Positions 47,260 to 59,530 of a stretch of 64,000 nucleotides of DNA are shown here, piece after piece; the first letter of the stretch is position 1, and each line of letters opens with the position of its first letter. The notes beneath the pieces were generated by a model. That model was given only the letters and a program-made list of their open reading frames with translations. It was not told the origin of the DNA and made no database searches. Source of the stretch: Odiellus spinosus (lineage: Eukaryota; Arthropoda; Arachnida; Opiliones; Phalangiidae). Both the position numbers and the translations under genes were made by a program. Where the stretch lies: positions 13,991,602 to 14,055,601 of the forward strand of contig OY987227.1 of the NCBI GenBank assembly GCA_963920705.1, read 5' to 3'.

Positions 47260-50200
47260 CCAACCATGGATTAATCAACCTCACAGGGATAATTCACTCT
47301 GGTAAAATGATTGTTCGAATCGCACCCTGGTGACAAAATTGTCTCTACACCGGAAGTTTCTAGCTACCGATACACGGGGTGAAATATTGATGGGGGTAAA
47401 AACTCTAAAGCAGACGATGCTCTCATGGATTACTTCCGGATTTGTATCGGTAAGGGGTAAAATTGAGAGGCCCGATAGTTTTTTTTTCAAAACTATTTTA
47501 AGAATTAATTAATATACTTGTCTATAAAAAGAGCTGACGTTTCGCTTTTTCGCGTACTGTTCTTAAACCAAAAAAATATGTACTATGCTTCGAGATTAGA
47601 GTACAAACTCGATCGTGTACATGAGTACAAAGATAATTTATCTATTTTCCTTATCATACTGTATAACCAATATTTCTATCTATCGCCCTTTTAAACTTAA
47701 ATTTAAAAATCAACACTATATAACAACAAAAATGAATTGTTGAGAAAATATTTTAGAGGCAAATGTTCTCTCGTAAGTCGTAACTATAAGTTTAAAAGTT
47801 TCCTGGTTACCTAAACCTTCTGTAAAACTAGAGTTTTACGGGAGAAGTAGTAAATATAAAATGTAATATAACAGTTTTCGTTATCTTTTCACAAAAGAAT
47901 CTTATATACACACATACGCGCAAAAAAAAATATTACTTCGCGGTCTATTTCGTCTTTTTTGGGGGGTTTAAAAACATTGAATATTTTATTTCTCGACCCT
48001 TTTTCATTCGATCTGGCGTTAAGTCTGAGTTTGAAGCGCGTACAAAGTTAAGTTATGATATTTTCCAACGATAGCGTCTCAGGGAAATGGAGAGAAGCCT
48101 ACCTTTGAACGTATTCAACACTCAAAAACGCGTGGTTTTGACTCGCTATAGTAGCTTTAGTATACGGTAAATTTCACGACTAAACTGTATTCTCCACCCT
48201 ATAGGGCCAACCGAAACCGGTTACCATAGAAACACTAAAGACACTACCGTTGATTTTGATATCATTTCGCCATGAAAAAGAGAGTAGGTAGAAGCTGGTA
48301 GAAGGAGAAGCGATTTTTTTGGAAGAAATCTCAAGAAACACGGAACAGTGAGCAAGGTCAAAGAACAACGAAAGATTTAATAGACCCCTCGCGTACCGAA
48401 TCAGCGAGTAGAGGAGAGAGAGAGAGAGAGAATGGAGAATTAACGTAGTTTTTGTACTGTGGCTCGCGAGTGAGGTGTAGTTCAATGCCTTTTCCACCTC
48501 AAACCAAGGAGGGTTAATATTTGGAGACGAAATAGAAACCTTTACGTAATTTTATCTAGTCCAATAAAATAGGATTTTAAAGTTTTATGGGGTTTAAATA
48601 AAGCGAAAACTGCATTTATTTAAATAAGAAAAGCTACGAAGGACTAATAAACAGTTTTAAACAGGAAATAAAAGTAATTTGGAAAATCGGTGTAAACCTG
48701 TAGCTTCGCATACGATTGTAATAAAGTAATTACGTTACGGACTACGTATTTAGCATTACCAAAGGCTCAGTTACGTTACGTAATCGTGTGGAAGTGGTTA
48801 GCCCTTCGGGTACAGAAGTATATTGATCGATATGTATTTTATTTTAAGTATCACTCATAAATTAAACGAAACAGATGTTTCAAATATGGGTTTTGTTACG
48901 TATATTATTCCGAGAATTTGACCTCAAAATTATTGGCTTAAACAATTAAATTGTAAAATTATGACACGGGTTTTAATGTCTTCGAAATTTTCGAAATGGT
49001 AGTCTCTATAGTCTTGTTAATTATTATTATCTAAAAGTATTTGACCTCAAAATTATTCACTTAATCGTTTTGCCCTTAAATGTTATCTCAAGAGAATCAT
49101 CATTCCCTCGTGTTGTTGGTAAAAGCATAAAAGTAACATAATAATAACGTTCCAAGCCTTTAGTAAACATTGTAAGTAGGATTCAACTAATTTCAAATGT
49201 TAAAAAGATGCATTTAAATGAAAACCGCCTGTACCAATTTTGCGTGCTAAAACCCCTATAAAAACGTGAAAGTTTTCCTTCTTTTAATATTAGTCGGCAA
49301 CGACTAAGAATCCTCGTCATTTTGGCATAATATTTACAGAGTATTTACTTCTACTAAGCTCCAGGAAAGATAGGCCATTAGCCGACCACAATGTAAAAAA
49401 AATAAATCCCAAATTATTTAAGAGGCGGGAACTCTTAAGGTAAGAGAATGGGTGGGAATAACCGGGTAATAAAAGAGGTTTTTATATAGAAATAACCCGG
49501 GTAACAGTTTTTGGCGGGAAAGGAGATTTAGACCCACCCCTCATTTCCCGCCATCCATCCCAGAGGTCAATAGCAGCGGCGAAGGGGGTTTTTATACTAT
49601 TTTACTGGCTCTCTAGGCTTAAGAGTTTTTGGCGCGCTTTAATAACCAGGGAGCAACAGGGCTTTTTTTTTCCTTCTTCAAAATGAAAAGGGGGTTTCCG
49701 ACTTGTTTAGCAGCCGAACTCTCGCTCTCCACGCGTGTTTGCGCGTGCATAGACCTATTTCTATATTATGAAAATGGGTTTGAACCCTAGAATGTCAGTT
49801 CGCGGTTTCAACTCGCTCGCCTTTTCTACTACTACTATAAATGCGCTATTATAATTCGTTTCATTCGTCGTCTCTGGTATATTATAAACAGTATCGAGGT
49901 ATTTGACTCGGGCTGGGAAAAGGGATGGACTTTGCGACTTGGGGACGAGATGATGGTTGATATACCGATCGATTCCAAGGACGAATTTGGCATAAGGTAG
50001 AGCGCGCGACAGTCAAATACCACCTGCAAATTGCGCCGTTTTATCTCTCAGAAACCAGGCAAGGGGGAGAACGAACTCTAGGGAGATATTCTAGATTTGT
50101 CGATGGATTATTAAAACTAATTCTTATTGATTCGGGACCAAATCGAAGCGTGTATGAGGCTTAACACGCGTTGGATGAACTTTAGCTTACAGAGGAATCT

Positions 50201-52760
50201 TTATTTAAGCTATACAGGTAGTCGTCGGTAGAAGCTTAGCTTTGCGAGTGATGAAAACACCCGTAGATCGAGAATGGTTTATGGAATAAGTCTGCCAAAA
50301 GGGCAGAGAACTCTATACAGTTAAATCCATTCAGTGATCTCTATCCTTAAAGGGAGTACGTACGACCTTAAGTGGAAGAAGGTTCAAATATTTACTACTC
50401 CTTAATTGCTATAGTTCTTAGAATATGTAACACTATAAGGAGTCAGAGGTTTCTATCTCTCACCTCGGTGTAACCCCCTTAGTGAGGGAGTTACAGTATT
50501 CGCCCTTGCAAGCGCTCCCCCAGTAAGGGGGTTCCATGACGTCAGGCTTTCTTTCCCCATAGGCTCTTTGCTGTCTCCCTATTGAAAGGTTTGTTGTAGT
50601 GCAAATTCTCAAAAAAAAAAAAAGTGTTACATTCCCTTTAAAATTACCCAACCTAGTCTATTTCACCCTAATTTGAGAGCTTCAGTAAAAACGTACGAGT
50701 ATTTTCATTATTTCTATATAGTTTGTTAAGGGTGCCATCTAGGATCAATAATAAAAGTTAGTTTCAATTCTTCATTAACTTGAGAACCATTTGAATAATA
50801 TTCCCAATGATAAGATATTTTCATTGGCCAACAGTCCCTGTCCACCTGTAACGTTAATAGTTTTCCGTGGGATGACGCGTCGTAATTCGTATATAGAATT
50901 GAAAAACAAAATGGCCGCTGCTTGTACGTATAAAGGCAAAATACTGACGTCACGTGCAAATATTGACCAAGCTTGAAACGTCCGGCTGAATTAAATTCGA
51001 CACGTTTACCGATAAATCTTGAAAAATACTCGAAAAGGAACTCAACTAGTCTCGCGCCTAGCTCTTGAAAAGATCTTAATCACCACCGAGTTTTGATAAC
51101 AAGGAGTCTAGATTCGTAAGAGCTGACTTCTAGGATGGTCCGGGTGGAACGTGATAGTATAGATTTTTGGAGCAACGTGATGGCGGTCTCGTATACCGCG
51201 TTTCGAAATCGGTCGGTGACTTTTGTCGCCCACAATTTTTTTTTCTTTCTATAGCTTTATAGAAAAGAGCTGGAGGGGTTGTTCCTATTTATATCATTTC
51301 AGTATAGAATCCCGCTAGACCTGGCTGGTAGACCAATCAAACTATTGATTAGGAAGATTTTTTATTCCACGTGACGTATAATATAGAATATGCGGACCAA
51401 AAATAACGGGAGGCAGTTGGTGTTTGATATCGCAATACTATATATTATTTACAGATGATATTAATCTTCTTAATAGTCAATATTTAGTAGAAATTAGGGT
51501 TTTGGTAGAAATGTGTTTTTATATTTTAAGATTAAATCATTAGGTACTTAATTTAAATAAAACTATTATAATTCTGTAATATATATTTAAATATAAGCAG
51601 AAGTTATATAAAACCCTTTGAGTGAAGTTACAATATGGGTATAGGGTAGTAAAGGTCAAAGGTTTACTATATTGGGACTCCGATGGAGAGAAATAAAGTG
51701 AAATCGCGTTGAACGAAACCAAAATCAAATCATTGGATTTCGTAGAAAGTGGAGCACATTTTTAGGTCTAACGCAGTAAGAAGTCAAATAACCCTCGCAT
51801 TCCTTAATTAAATCGTTGCTGGCGACATTATTGGCGGTTGTTCAAAACTTCAATTCCATGCCAAACTATTATTACGTCAAACAATTTTGTTTTCCAATTC
51901 TATATGAAAGCCCTCACGCAACTTTCTTATTTAATAAAATATTATTTGGAATAGGTATAAGTATATTACGAAAAATGGTAAAAATTGGAAAGTATATTTC
52001 GCGTTAATAAATTATCCCGAGATTTTATATCATCCAATAAAATTTCGAAACTGAACTCATATGGGGTTAAAATCGAAACCATTTCTTACGCAAGCCCTCG
52101 ATACCAGGAAAACGAAAAGAAATAAACGCTAGGAGAGAAACTTTCTTAAATTTTACGAAATTATTTCGAAGCGGGGATTTTGGGGTATAGTCAGAACGAT
52201 AGAGAGAAAGTTACGCTGGATGATTTCTAAAGAATCTAAAAAAATTGCCCTAAAATTAAATTCACTCGAAATTGAGAACGAATCTAGAAGTTTCTTGAAA
52301 CTAGAACGATTACCCATGACCAGAAGTTTATAATAAAAAAATTATTAACTTTTGAACTAATCGAATTTTCACCTGACCTTTCCATTTCGATCCCTATCCA
52401 TCTTTAAGCATTTTCCTTAACCAAATGACATAATTTGATACGAGCCATCTATACTACTAAATTTTGTGACATCTTTCCCTAAGGATATTTTGTCATATTT
52501 TTTCAAATTCCCTGACTTTTTGCCCAAAATTTTCAAACTCCCTGACTTTTTGCTCTTGCAATTTCAGCAGCAAAGTGACCCGCAATTATTTTATACCCTA
52601 GATTTAGGACCAAAGACTAATTCGAATAAATTGAATCTGAATTATTGTTTAGATTAAGATAAATTAAAATGTTACGAACTGGGATAAAATTTTATTAAAA
52701 TTAAAATTGACTAATACCGTAATTAGCCGGTTTAATCAGGTTTAACCGAGGTTTACAAAA
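47260..52760. other. No gene supported; promoter-like cluster near 49.5 kb
   Basis: Mixed AT-rich DNA with simple GA repeats (near 48415-48432). At 48713-48815 a segment with ACTACGTATTTAGCATTACC resembles 62825-62900. The 49420-49640 patch has E2F-like sites (listed separately). Short hairpins occur near 50468-50530 (GTAACCCCC..., GGGGGTT). Two TGACGTCA words lie near 50537 and 50944. Open frames at 48180-48497, 49835-50029 and 50460-50651 have no recognisable motif. Confidence 0.4.
49424..49637. promoter_or_regulatory. Candidate promoter with E2F-like sites
   Basis: TTTGGCGGGAAA at 49510-49521 is a consensus-quality E2F site. TTTCCCGCCA at 49544-49553 is a second one in the opposite orientation, 22 bp away. 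TTTGGCGCGC at 49628-49637 is a third, and GGCGGGAAC at about 49424 is a partial one. The patch is richer in GC than its neighbours. I cannot attach it to a gene on either side. Confidence 0.35.
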
Positions 52761-52941
52761 GCTGCGTTCACACTACAGACTTTGAAACCGTTTTAAACCG
52801 TTTTGGAAAGGTCAAATTATAAAATTTTAGGGTCACCCGTGTAGACCTTTGATCACGAAACCAATTTAATATCTAAAAAAGTTATTTTGAAGACTCGAAA
52901 TGGTTTGAAAACGGTTACAAAGTGTCAAGTGTGAACGTAGC
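52761..52941. repeat. MITE, GC(T/G)(A/G)CGTTCACAC termini
   Basis: GCTGCGTTCACACTACAGAC at the left and the reverse of GTGTCAAGTGTGAACGTAGC at the right, with arms that keep pairing for about 50 bp (GACTTTGAAACCGTTTTAAA against its diverged complement). The same right end occurs at 590-613 inside another MITE. Confidence 0.7.
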
Positions 52942-53947
52942 TAAAGACTTCTCAGTTCTGAAGATGGTATAAATTAAATAATCATAACCAAACATTTAAA
53001 ACTTTTAAATTATGAGCTTCTACTATTATAAGAACACTAAACGGCGCGAAATAAAAAGGAAAACTAACCCATAACGACAGTTTTTATTTTTATATAAAAA
53101 TGAAATCCAGGCTGATAAAAATACATGTGGTAGTCTGGCTCGTTCAAAAACGCGTTCTCGTTCTACTTACACATCAAGCTATTTGTGTAAAAATAAACGG
53201 CTGGTTGCCAATGTTATTAAGAGTGATTTTTTATCATAGAGACGCTAGTGACTCCAAACGGAGAGTTAGCAAACTAAACATATTTCGTCACGAAAGCTTT
53301 AGAAATGAAATTCCGAAGAAAGGACGGGGGTTAAAAGAAAACCGAAATTGTTTACTAACGTTAAGCCTAACTGCCAAAATTATTTATATAAAGATAAGAA
53401 TCGTAATGGTTGGGAAAGGGATTTCGAGAAAGAATAAAGAGAAAAACAAGGTTATTTTTCTTTCCTACTATACGTTTAATTACGAAGGAAATTAAAATGT
53501 TAGCTAATAAGTTAATCAACACTCTCTCTTATTTTTTCTCACGGTCTACCACCAGGGTCTTACTCACTTACGTCTGAGGTTGTCCTAAATAAGAATTAAA
53601 TAATTAAAATTACAATAAATTGGCATTGTTTAAACACGCGAGTTAATTATTCAAGTAATGGGGGTGTGAAATTTTTTTTCTCGTTTCTAATTTTCTATTC
53701 ACTCGTTTTTATTCAAGAAACAGAATACGTCCAGGCGAATTTATACGTAATGTTAAAATCTCATAGAAATAAAGTAGTTTCCCGGTTCTCATATCCCTAA
53801 ACAATAATAAAATTAACTTATTAGAATTCGGAAATATTTCAAGGCTACAATATTGATGTGTTCATGGAGAGTTGGCACGCACTATTTTCTATAGGGAATC
53901 CTAAGTAAACAGAATTGACAAATTCGAAATTTCCATACTCATAAACC

Positions 53948-54042
53948 AACTTCCAGGGACTACGCCATTGGGGTACAAATATAATGACGAATTATCACAA
54001 TAGATAAAGAGTGTACCCCAAAGGGGGCTGCCCCTGGAAGTT
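53948..54042. repeat. 95-bp hairpin MITE
   Basis: AACTTCCAGGG...TTGGGGTACA at 53948-53977 pairs with TGTACCCCAA...CCCTGGAAGTT ending at 54042, with a small bulge. The loop is AT-rich. It lies about 100 bp before the GC-rich inverted-repeat segment at 54141-54515. Confidence 0.65.
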
Positions 54043-54140
54043 CATCTTCAATTTCGAATTCGTCTAAGCTTCATAATTCGGACAAGATTAGAGGTTCGAA
54101 CTGGGCCTAAAGTAGGGCGAACATAGATGTTCTTCGTACC

Positions 54141-54515
54141 TTGGAGGAAGTATGTGATATGGAGTTGCCGACTGTTCGTTTTTCTATTGAAACGATGGTT
54201 AGGATTGCCGGGCCTAGAGCGCCGTGTTTTCCCCCTTTTGTGACCCCTTAGCTCCGGCGCTCGCGCGCTTCTACCTTCGCGCCGTACGTAAGCGGCTGCC
54301 TTCTTCCCAAAAAAAACCCCGTCCGTAGACCGTCGTAGTAACCGCCGTTTAGTTTGAAATTTGGTAGAAAGCATTTCCCGAGCCACGTGAGTCGTGACGC
54401 CCCCTTAAATATGCGTGTTACCTTGGTAACGGTGTGCGCGTCGTAGTAGGAGAGGCCGCTACGAGTAACGAAGTTTATAGGCAGTCGGCAACTCCATATC
54501 ACATACTTCCTCCAA
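54141..54515. repeat. GC-rich segment bounded by perfect 34-bp inverted repeats
   Basis: Bases 54141-54174 and 54482-54515 are exact reverse complements (start TTGGAGGAAGTATGTGATAT). The interior is far richer in G+C and CpG than anything around it and contains an RFX-type X-box. Overlapping minus-strand open frames (54048-54386, 54248-54625) match no family I know. It may be a mobile element that carries or captured promoter-like DNA. Confidence 0.7.
54417..54430. promoter_or_regulatory. X-box (RFX site), GTTACCTTGGTAAC
   Basis: The sequence is a symmetric GTTACC-TT-GGTAAC, matching the RFX X-box consensus of two half-sites separated by a two-base spacer. RFX factors drive ciliary gene promoters in animals. 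No adjacent ciliary gene was identified, so function is conjecture. Confidence 0.35.
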
Positions 54516-55817
54516 GTTCGTACCAACAAGAACTCATTCAAGTACATAAGAACCTTGGAATTAAGCATTATAGAATTTGGTACCATCCTCGCATACTGCG
54601 CAGCCAAAATTCGTCTGCTATTCACTTTCTCACACCTCTAAATAGTACCGGAAAACCCTCTAGCGTTTCATTTATCTCCCGAGGATAATTCTCTAAGTTA
54701 TACTTGTTAGTTTCACGATAATATTTATGTTTTTATTTACATAAATGACTTCTCGGTGCCACGTGGGGCTGCATGTTCCATCTAGCCTATTTCCCTCTTA
54801 CTATCGAGGTATTTTCATCCCTATGAGCTTTAACATTGTGTATCAATCCGCTTCAAATATTCACATTATACCAGGTTACCAGGTCAGTTTTTATACATAA
54901 ATCATGAGCCTTGAACTATCTTTAAACTATTTTTTAATCAGATAATTTACTTCTTTTCAAGAAGATAATTTCAGAAATATCATAAAGTGTACTCAAGCTT
55001 AAAACATTTTAAGTATACCAGTACATAACAAATCAGTGTAAGGCGCCAATTTTATTTCACGTATTACTTGGAGGGAAGGTCTCTATTCACTTCCGCTTTC
55101 GAATTCTTTTATTCAAGATCAGTTTGCAGCGCGGGAAAGAACTGGGCTGATTGATACACAATGTTAAAGTACTTTAAGAGCGATCTAATTGTAAACAAGA
55201 TAGTAAAAGTTTGAATTTGGAACACAAACGAAGGTAATTATTTTTGGTTTGGTTTATTTACTTTGTATTATTTGTTTTCATATGTAGATAAAAAGAAATT
55301 CTTAAGATAGTTTTGTATCCGCTGCAACCTTAACCCGATTATCAATTCTTAAGTCTTATTCACACGATCTAACTTTTTAGAGAAATTATATTCAAATTAT
55401 TATATTTTTAAATCCCCTTTAAAGTCGTCTTCTTTTCTAGCTTAGCAGACGACGTTGACGGTAACAAATTGAACAGTCAAATATAGGCTGTGTGCGTAAG
55501 GGAAGAGCATTTTATAGGGGCAAATTTCAAAGCAGATACAGGGCCTTTAAGATAAATTGGCATCGTACAAAACTAAAAGCAGACGTTATTAATTTCCCTT
55601 GAAAAATCATATCCAACTTTTAATATTAATGTTTTGCGATTGATAATAATATTGCCCAATAGTTATATCCTAGTTGTTCAAAGTTACGAACGTGTAAATA
55701 GCGTTAAATTGTCTTCTAACTCTTTAAAGTTGAGAACACGCGGGATGCGTCGCGCTATTAATATAAGCCTTCGTAATTCCAACGTAATACACTCATTCTG
55801 ATTCATCCGGCACTTTA

Positions 55818-57247
55818 TACTAGGGTCAGTCCCCCTATTATCGGACGTCCCTATTATCGGACAGTTTTCTTTTTTATTTTTTTATACTATTTTCCCATTA
55901 AAGAAAACCCACAAGAGTTACATTTTTTAAAAGACCGTAACGTCATCTACGTATTTGATTAATTTTAAGAGTAACGACGCCATGGATGACGAGCAAAGCG
56001 TCACCGAACCAGGTATACTAATTTTTGGTTGGTTTAAAAATTGAAGAGGGGTGGAAATTGCTTTCCCCTAAAATTTGAAAACCTGTTTTGAAGTTTTTAA
56101 GCGGAAGCCAATTAAATATTTTTGGTATCGCTAGAAAGTCTGAATCTTTATCTATACATTTCTACCTTAAGCCTTGGCTAAAACTTTGTTATTGCGAAAA
56201 CTACAGTAGATATATTTTTAGACTTGAAACCCTATTATCGGACACGTTGTTTATAGTTTTTTGACTCGCTGTCTGTCCGAGATTCAGAAATTTTATAGCC
56301 CTACGTTTAGTATCAAAGTAGGTATAGCAGTTTTCCGATTTTAGTCAGAGTACGTCAGAGCTTTTAAAGATGTTTTCGAGTCAAAAATAGCAAACTAAAA
56401 ATTAATATACGAGTCTGGAAGTTTCATGTTTATATTCATTAATAAAAATAGCCCGAGAAGCGATCAATAAAAATAAAAAAAATACCAAGAGGTTAACGGT
56501 GCAAGCTGTGTACCAACTTGTACAGCAAACGAAAGAAAAATGAAACTTGGTATATAAATGTGAAGTTTGTGCAAAATATGTTTGCCAAAAATGCTCTGGT
56601 ATTGTAATGTAACTGGTGATATTTTTTATGTGTTTAACATAGGCCTACGTAAGCCGTTTTTGTATAAAAAGCTCCTAAAGTTCTTCAATAAAATTCTAAA
56701 AAATAAAGTTAATTTTATTTAGTTTTAAAATAAGCATAAAATATGGGATCCGGTTGGTATTTTACAATCACTTCAAAAAAGCGTGACTGAAACGGATGTT
56801 TGCTATCGCTAATATTGGGATATTGTACCTATTTTTGAACACGTGTATATCTGTCCGAATTTAAGGGACCTTCGTCCGGTTACAAAGACCGGGTGTCCGA
56901 TTCTAAAGTCCCTTTGTCCGGTTACAAAGACAGGGTGTCCGATTCTAAAGTCCCTTTGTCCGGTTCTTAACTCCTACCGTCCGATTCAAAGGTAGCGTGT
57001 CCGATAAGTGGACCAGGTGTGTCCGATTCATCATCCAAACGTCCGATAATAGGGCAGGTTACTAGACAATTTAATTCTTAATTTATGACTACGTTTTATG
57101 ACTTTTTCTTGTTTTTTCCTATACTATCAGGGGTTAAAAGATTCAAATTACATACTTATCAGTTTTGGAGAGGCTCTTTGCCATTTGGCTGCTGTTAAAA
57201 ACTATTTTTTCATAATGTGTCCGATAATAGGGGGACTGACCCTAGTA
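55818..57247. mobile_element. 1.4-kb DNA transposon with 29-bp termini and internal GTCCG repeats
   Basis: TACTAGGGTCAGTCCCCCTA (continuing TTATCGGAC) at 55818-55846 is repeated in reverse at 57219-57247, perfect over 29 bp. Taking the flanking TA as duplicated target gives an element of 55820-57245, fitting the Tc1/mariner-pogo group. CTATTATCGGAC recurs at about 55849 and 56229 and in reverse at about 57041. Between 56850 and 57050 about ten TCCGAT/TCCGGT words form an array with a 42-43-bp period, likely transposase-binding sites. At 56500-56612 two adjoining frames show CxxC and CxxCxxxxCxxC patterns, perhaps a decayed zinc-binding segment. No intact transposase is seen, so it is probably non-autonomous. 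Confidence 0.8.
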
Positions 57248-59340
57248 AGAGCTTCGTCATTTTCTAAATGACTTATCAGAAGAGATTCAGAGAACGGGTA
57301 AAAAAGAGGGAGATAGAAATGACTCGCTCTACTCTTCGACGAAACGGTCAAGGTCTTGACCGTTTAGAGTGGTGAACTGCTGGACACGTGTACTGTTGGA
57401 TTTAACGCGCACGCGCGCCGAGCGAGTCACGAGATATAAACTTTTAAAGGGCCAATAATTAGGCTGGTCACGCGTTCGCTCCTGGCCTTTTGTAGGCGGT
57501 CACTGGGAATTGGGAATAAAATCCTCAAACAGAGACTAGTACTGAGTATAATAATAAAAAAAATCCCCCATTATTTTTAGGGAGAACATGTCTTGTCTAT
57601 TAAAATCTAAATAAGACACCGAATTTGAATGTTAATAATACCTATACATTTCCCGTGTCTGGAGAATCGACTTCGAGGAAAAACTGACAACAAAAGAGGA
57701 AGGTATTTAATTTCGCGGTTTTCAAAGAGAAAGTGAAACAATTAAGGTTTGTCCATTTTTAGAACTTCCTGGATTTTCTTCTTGGTTTTTCCCTGACCCT
57801 TCAAACCCCAATTTTCCAAATTAATAATATAATATTTCCCCGTGACCTATTAATAGCTCCAATTTTCAAATTCCTTCATTTTTACAGAGACAGGTGGTAA
57901 CCTTGATCACCAAGCCTCGCTTCGTATCATGGTTGGCAGTTTTTATTAAAATAAATTGGCAGCTTTCAAAGATTACACGTGTATACTAAAAATTGCCTTG
58001 AAAAACTGAAAGATATAACCTTTTTAAAAATGATAAAATATCTAAGTGTCCAAACTCTATATATAACTATATAGGAAGACCATGAAAGGTTAAAAGTAAG
58101 ATACAATTTTACTCGATCGTTTGCTACGTGTCAAATTTTGTAAAAACAAAAGAAGGACAATTTTGACAGTCGCGTTCGCCTATAGCAGCAACTTCATAGA
58201 TTCATTGGTCAACAAACACTATTTTTGACATGTCGGAATTACGCTCGACGGCAGTGAGGCACGTTTTGTTTATGAAATCGAAAGAATAAAGGAAATAGAT
58301 AAAGATTCTCGCGTGTCGAGGCCGTCAATAGAAGGACGCCGCCATGAAGAATTCAACGGCGACGGGTTACACAACGTTACGCTCTCATAGCGAGAAAAAG
58401 TAGCCCGTTTCCCCGCTCTCAACTCACATACTGAATATTTGGGTCAAAAGGCCGACTATGACTGTAGATTCCTAGAGGTTGGAATCCCGTTACGGGGTCC
58501 ATTTCAAAGTTTCACTTCCCGCCCCTCTTCTTTCCCTAACCATCATATGGTATACCATCCTCGATCTACTCTCCCAATTGTCGAATTTCAACCGTTAGTT
58601 TCATTTCATTATGGATCTAAAATTCATTCATTTTCGATATCATTAGTGAAGGTTTTTGTATTATTTAGATACATTACACGAAGGAAGGTTCTTTCAAGTA
58701 AATTTAAGCGTTTTTCGACCTCGTGCAACACATCCCACTTTTGCGTTACACTAGGATGATGAGGCGTTTGCAATTTTTGCCTACTGGATTTTAGGATTTT
58801 CAAGAGATTTTGGAGCTATTTTGGGATTTTAAAGCTAATTTCCTATAGATTACTTTTAAAGAAAGTGTACGGGTTTTTGGCAAGTGTCTGGCCCCTCTTG
58901 GCGAGGTGTTATCGGAAAGAATGATTCGCAATTCGAAAATCCGTATAACGAAGCTAATTAATATCCAATTTTCTCAATAAACTTCATCGCGTTGGGTACC
59001 TTTCTATGAATTTCTGATGATATAATTAACTATGGGTGGAAATAGAGTTTGAAAGCAAAATTCCCTAATCAGCTACAGGCCTAATCAGCGGATACATTTT
59101 CAGAGATACTGATTTTATTGACATTATTTTAATTGGTAAATTTTTAGAATATCCTGACCTGGTAACCTTAAAATTACATCGCACGCACTACCCTAAGAAC
59201 AGATCGAATCATGGCGAAAGGGAGGCAATATATTAACCCGTCCCACGTATTTACTTGTTATTTGGTTCAATATTGAGATAAAATTTATGGGAAACTGTAG
59301 TTTTTTTTAGGAACTGGTAAAGAAACGGTGACACGCTCGA
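57248..59340. other. No gene supported
   Basis: It contains a 24-bp near-palindrome (AAACGGTCAAGGTC followed by TTGACCGTTT) near 57342, whose core also occurs near 9829. A decayed TTCCCTGAC-type element lies at about 57750-57905. A CpG-containing patch at 58230-58400 includes GCCGCCATGAAG, a Kozak-like context opening only a 19-codon frame (58344-58403). I leave that unannotated as a gene. Confidence 0.4.
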
Positions 59341-59380
59341 ATTAGGCTTACAAGTTAGTTACTCCATAAATGATATAATT

Positions 59381-59530
59381 GTGGTTCTAGTAATTTGGTA
59401 TTAAATGATATAACATAATTAGGGTTCTGGTAACATGGTATTAAATAATATAACATAATTAGGGTTATAGTAACTTGGTATTAAATGATATAACATAATT
59501 AGGGTTATAGTAATTTGGTAATAAATGAAA
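59381..59530. repeat. 40-bp minisatellite, about four units
   Basis: Units start at about 59381, 59421, 59461 and 59501 with core AGGGTTATAGTAACTTGGTA then TTAAATGATATAACATAATT. It runs directly into the 30-bp array that follows and shares the AATTAGG and ACTTGGTA words with it, so the two may derive from one ancestor. Confidence 0.85.

Noticed and set aside
49835-50029. Minus-strand frame after a plausible acceptor (VVFDCRALYLMPNSSLESIG)
   Set aside because: The acceptor and GC content looked exon-like, but no partner exon or protein family could be identified.
53100-53495. 131-codon plus-strand frame starting MKSRLIKIHV
   Set aside because: Basic, low-information sequence with no domain, promoter or splice context; probably chance.
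54090-54112. GGTTCGAACTGGGCC as a tRNA B-box
   Set aside because: No matching A-box or cloverleaf could be drawn around it.
54048-54625. Overlapping minus-strand frames of 112 and 125 codons
   Set aside because: They run through the inverted-repeat termini and the GC-rich interior, and match no known domain; more likely composition effects.
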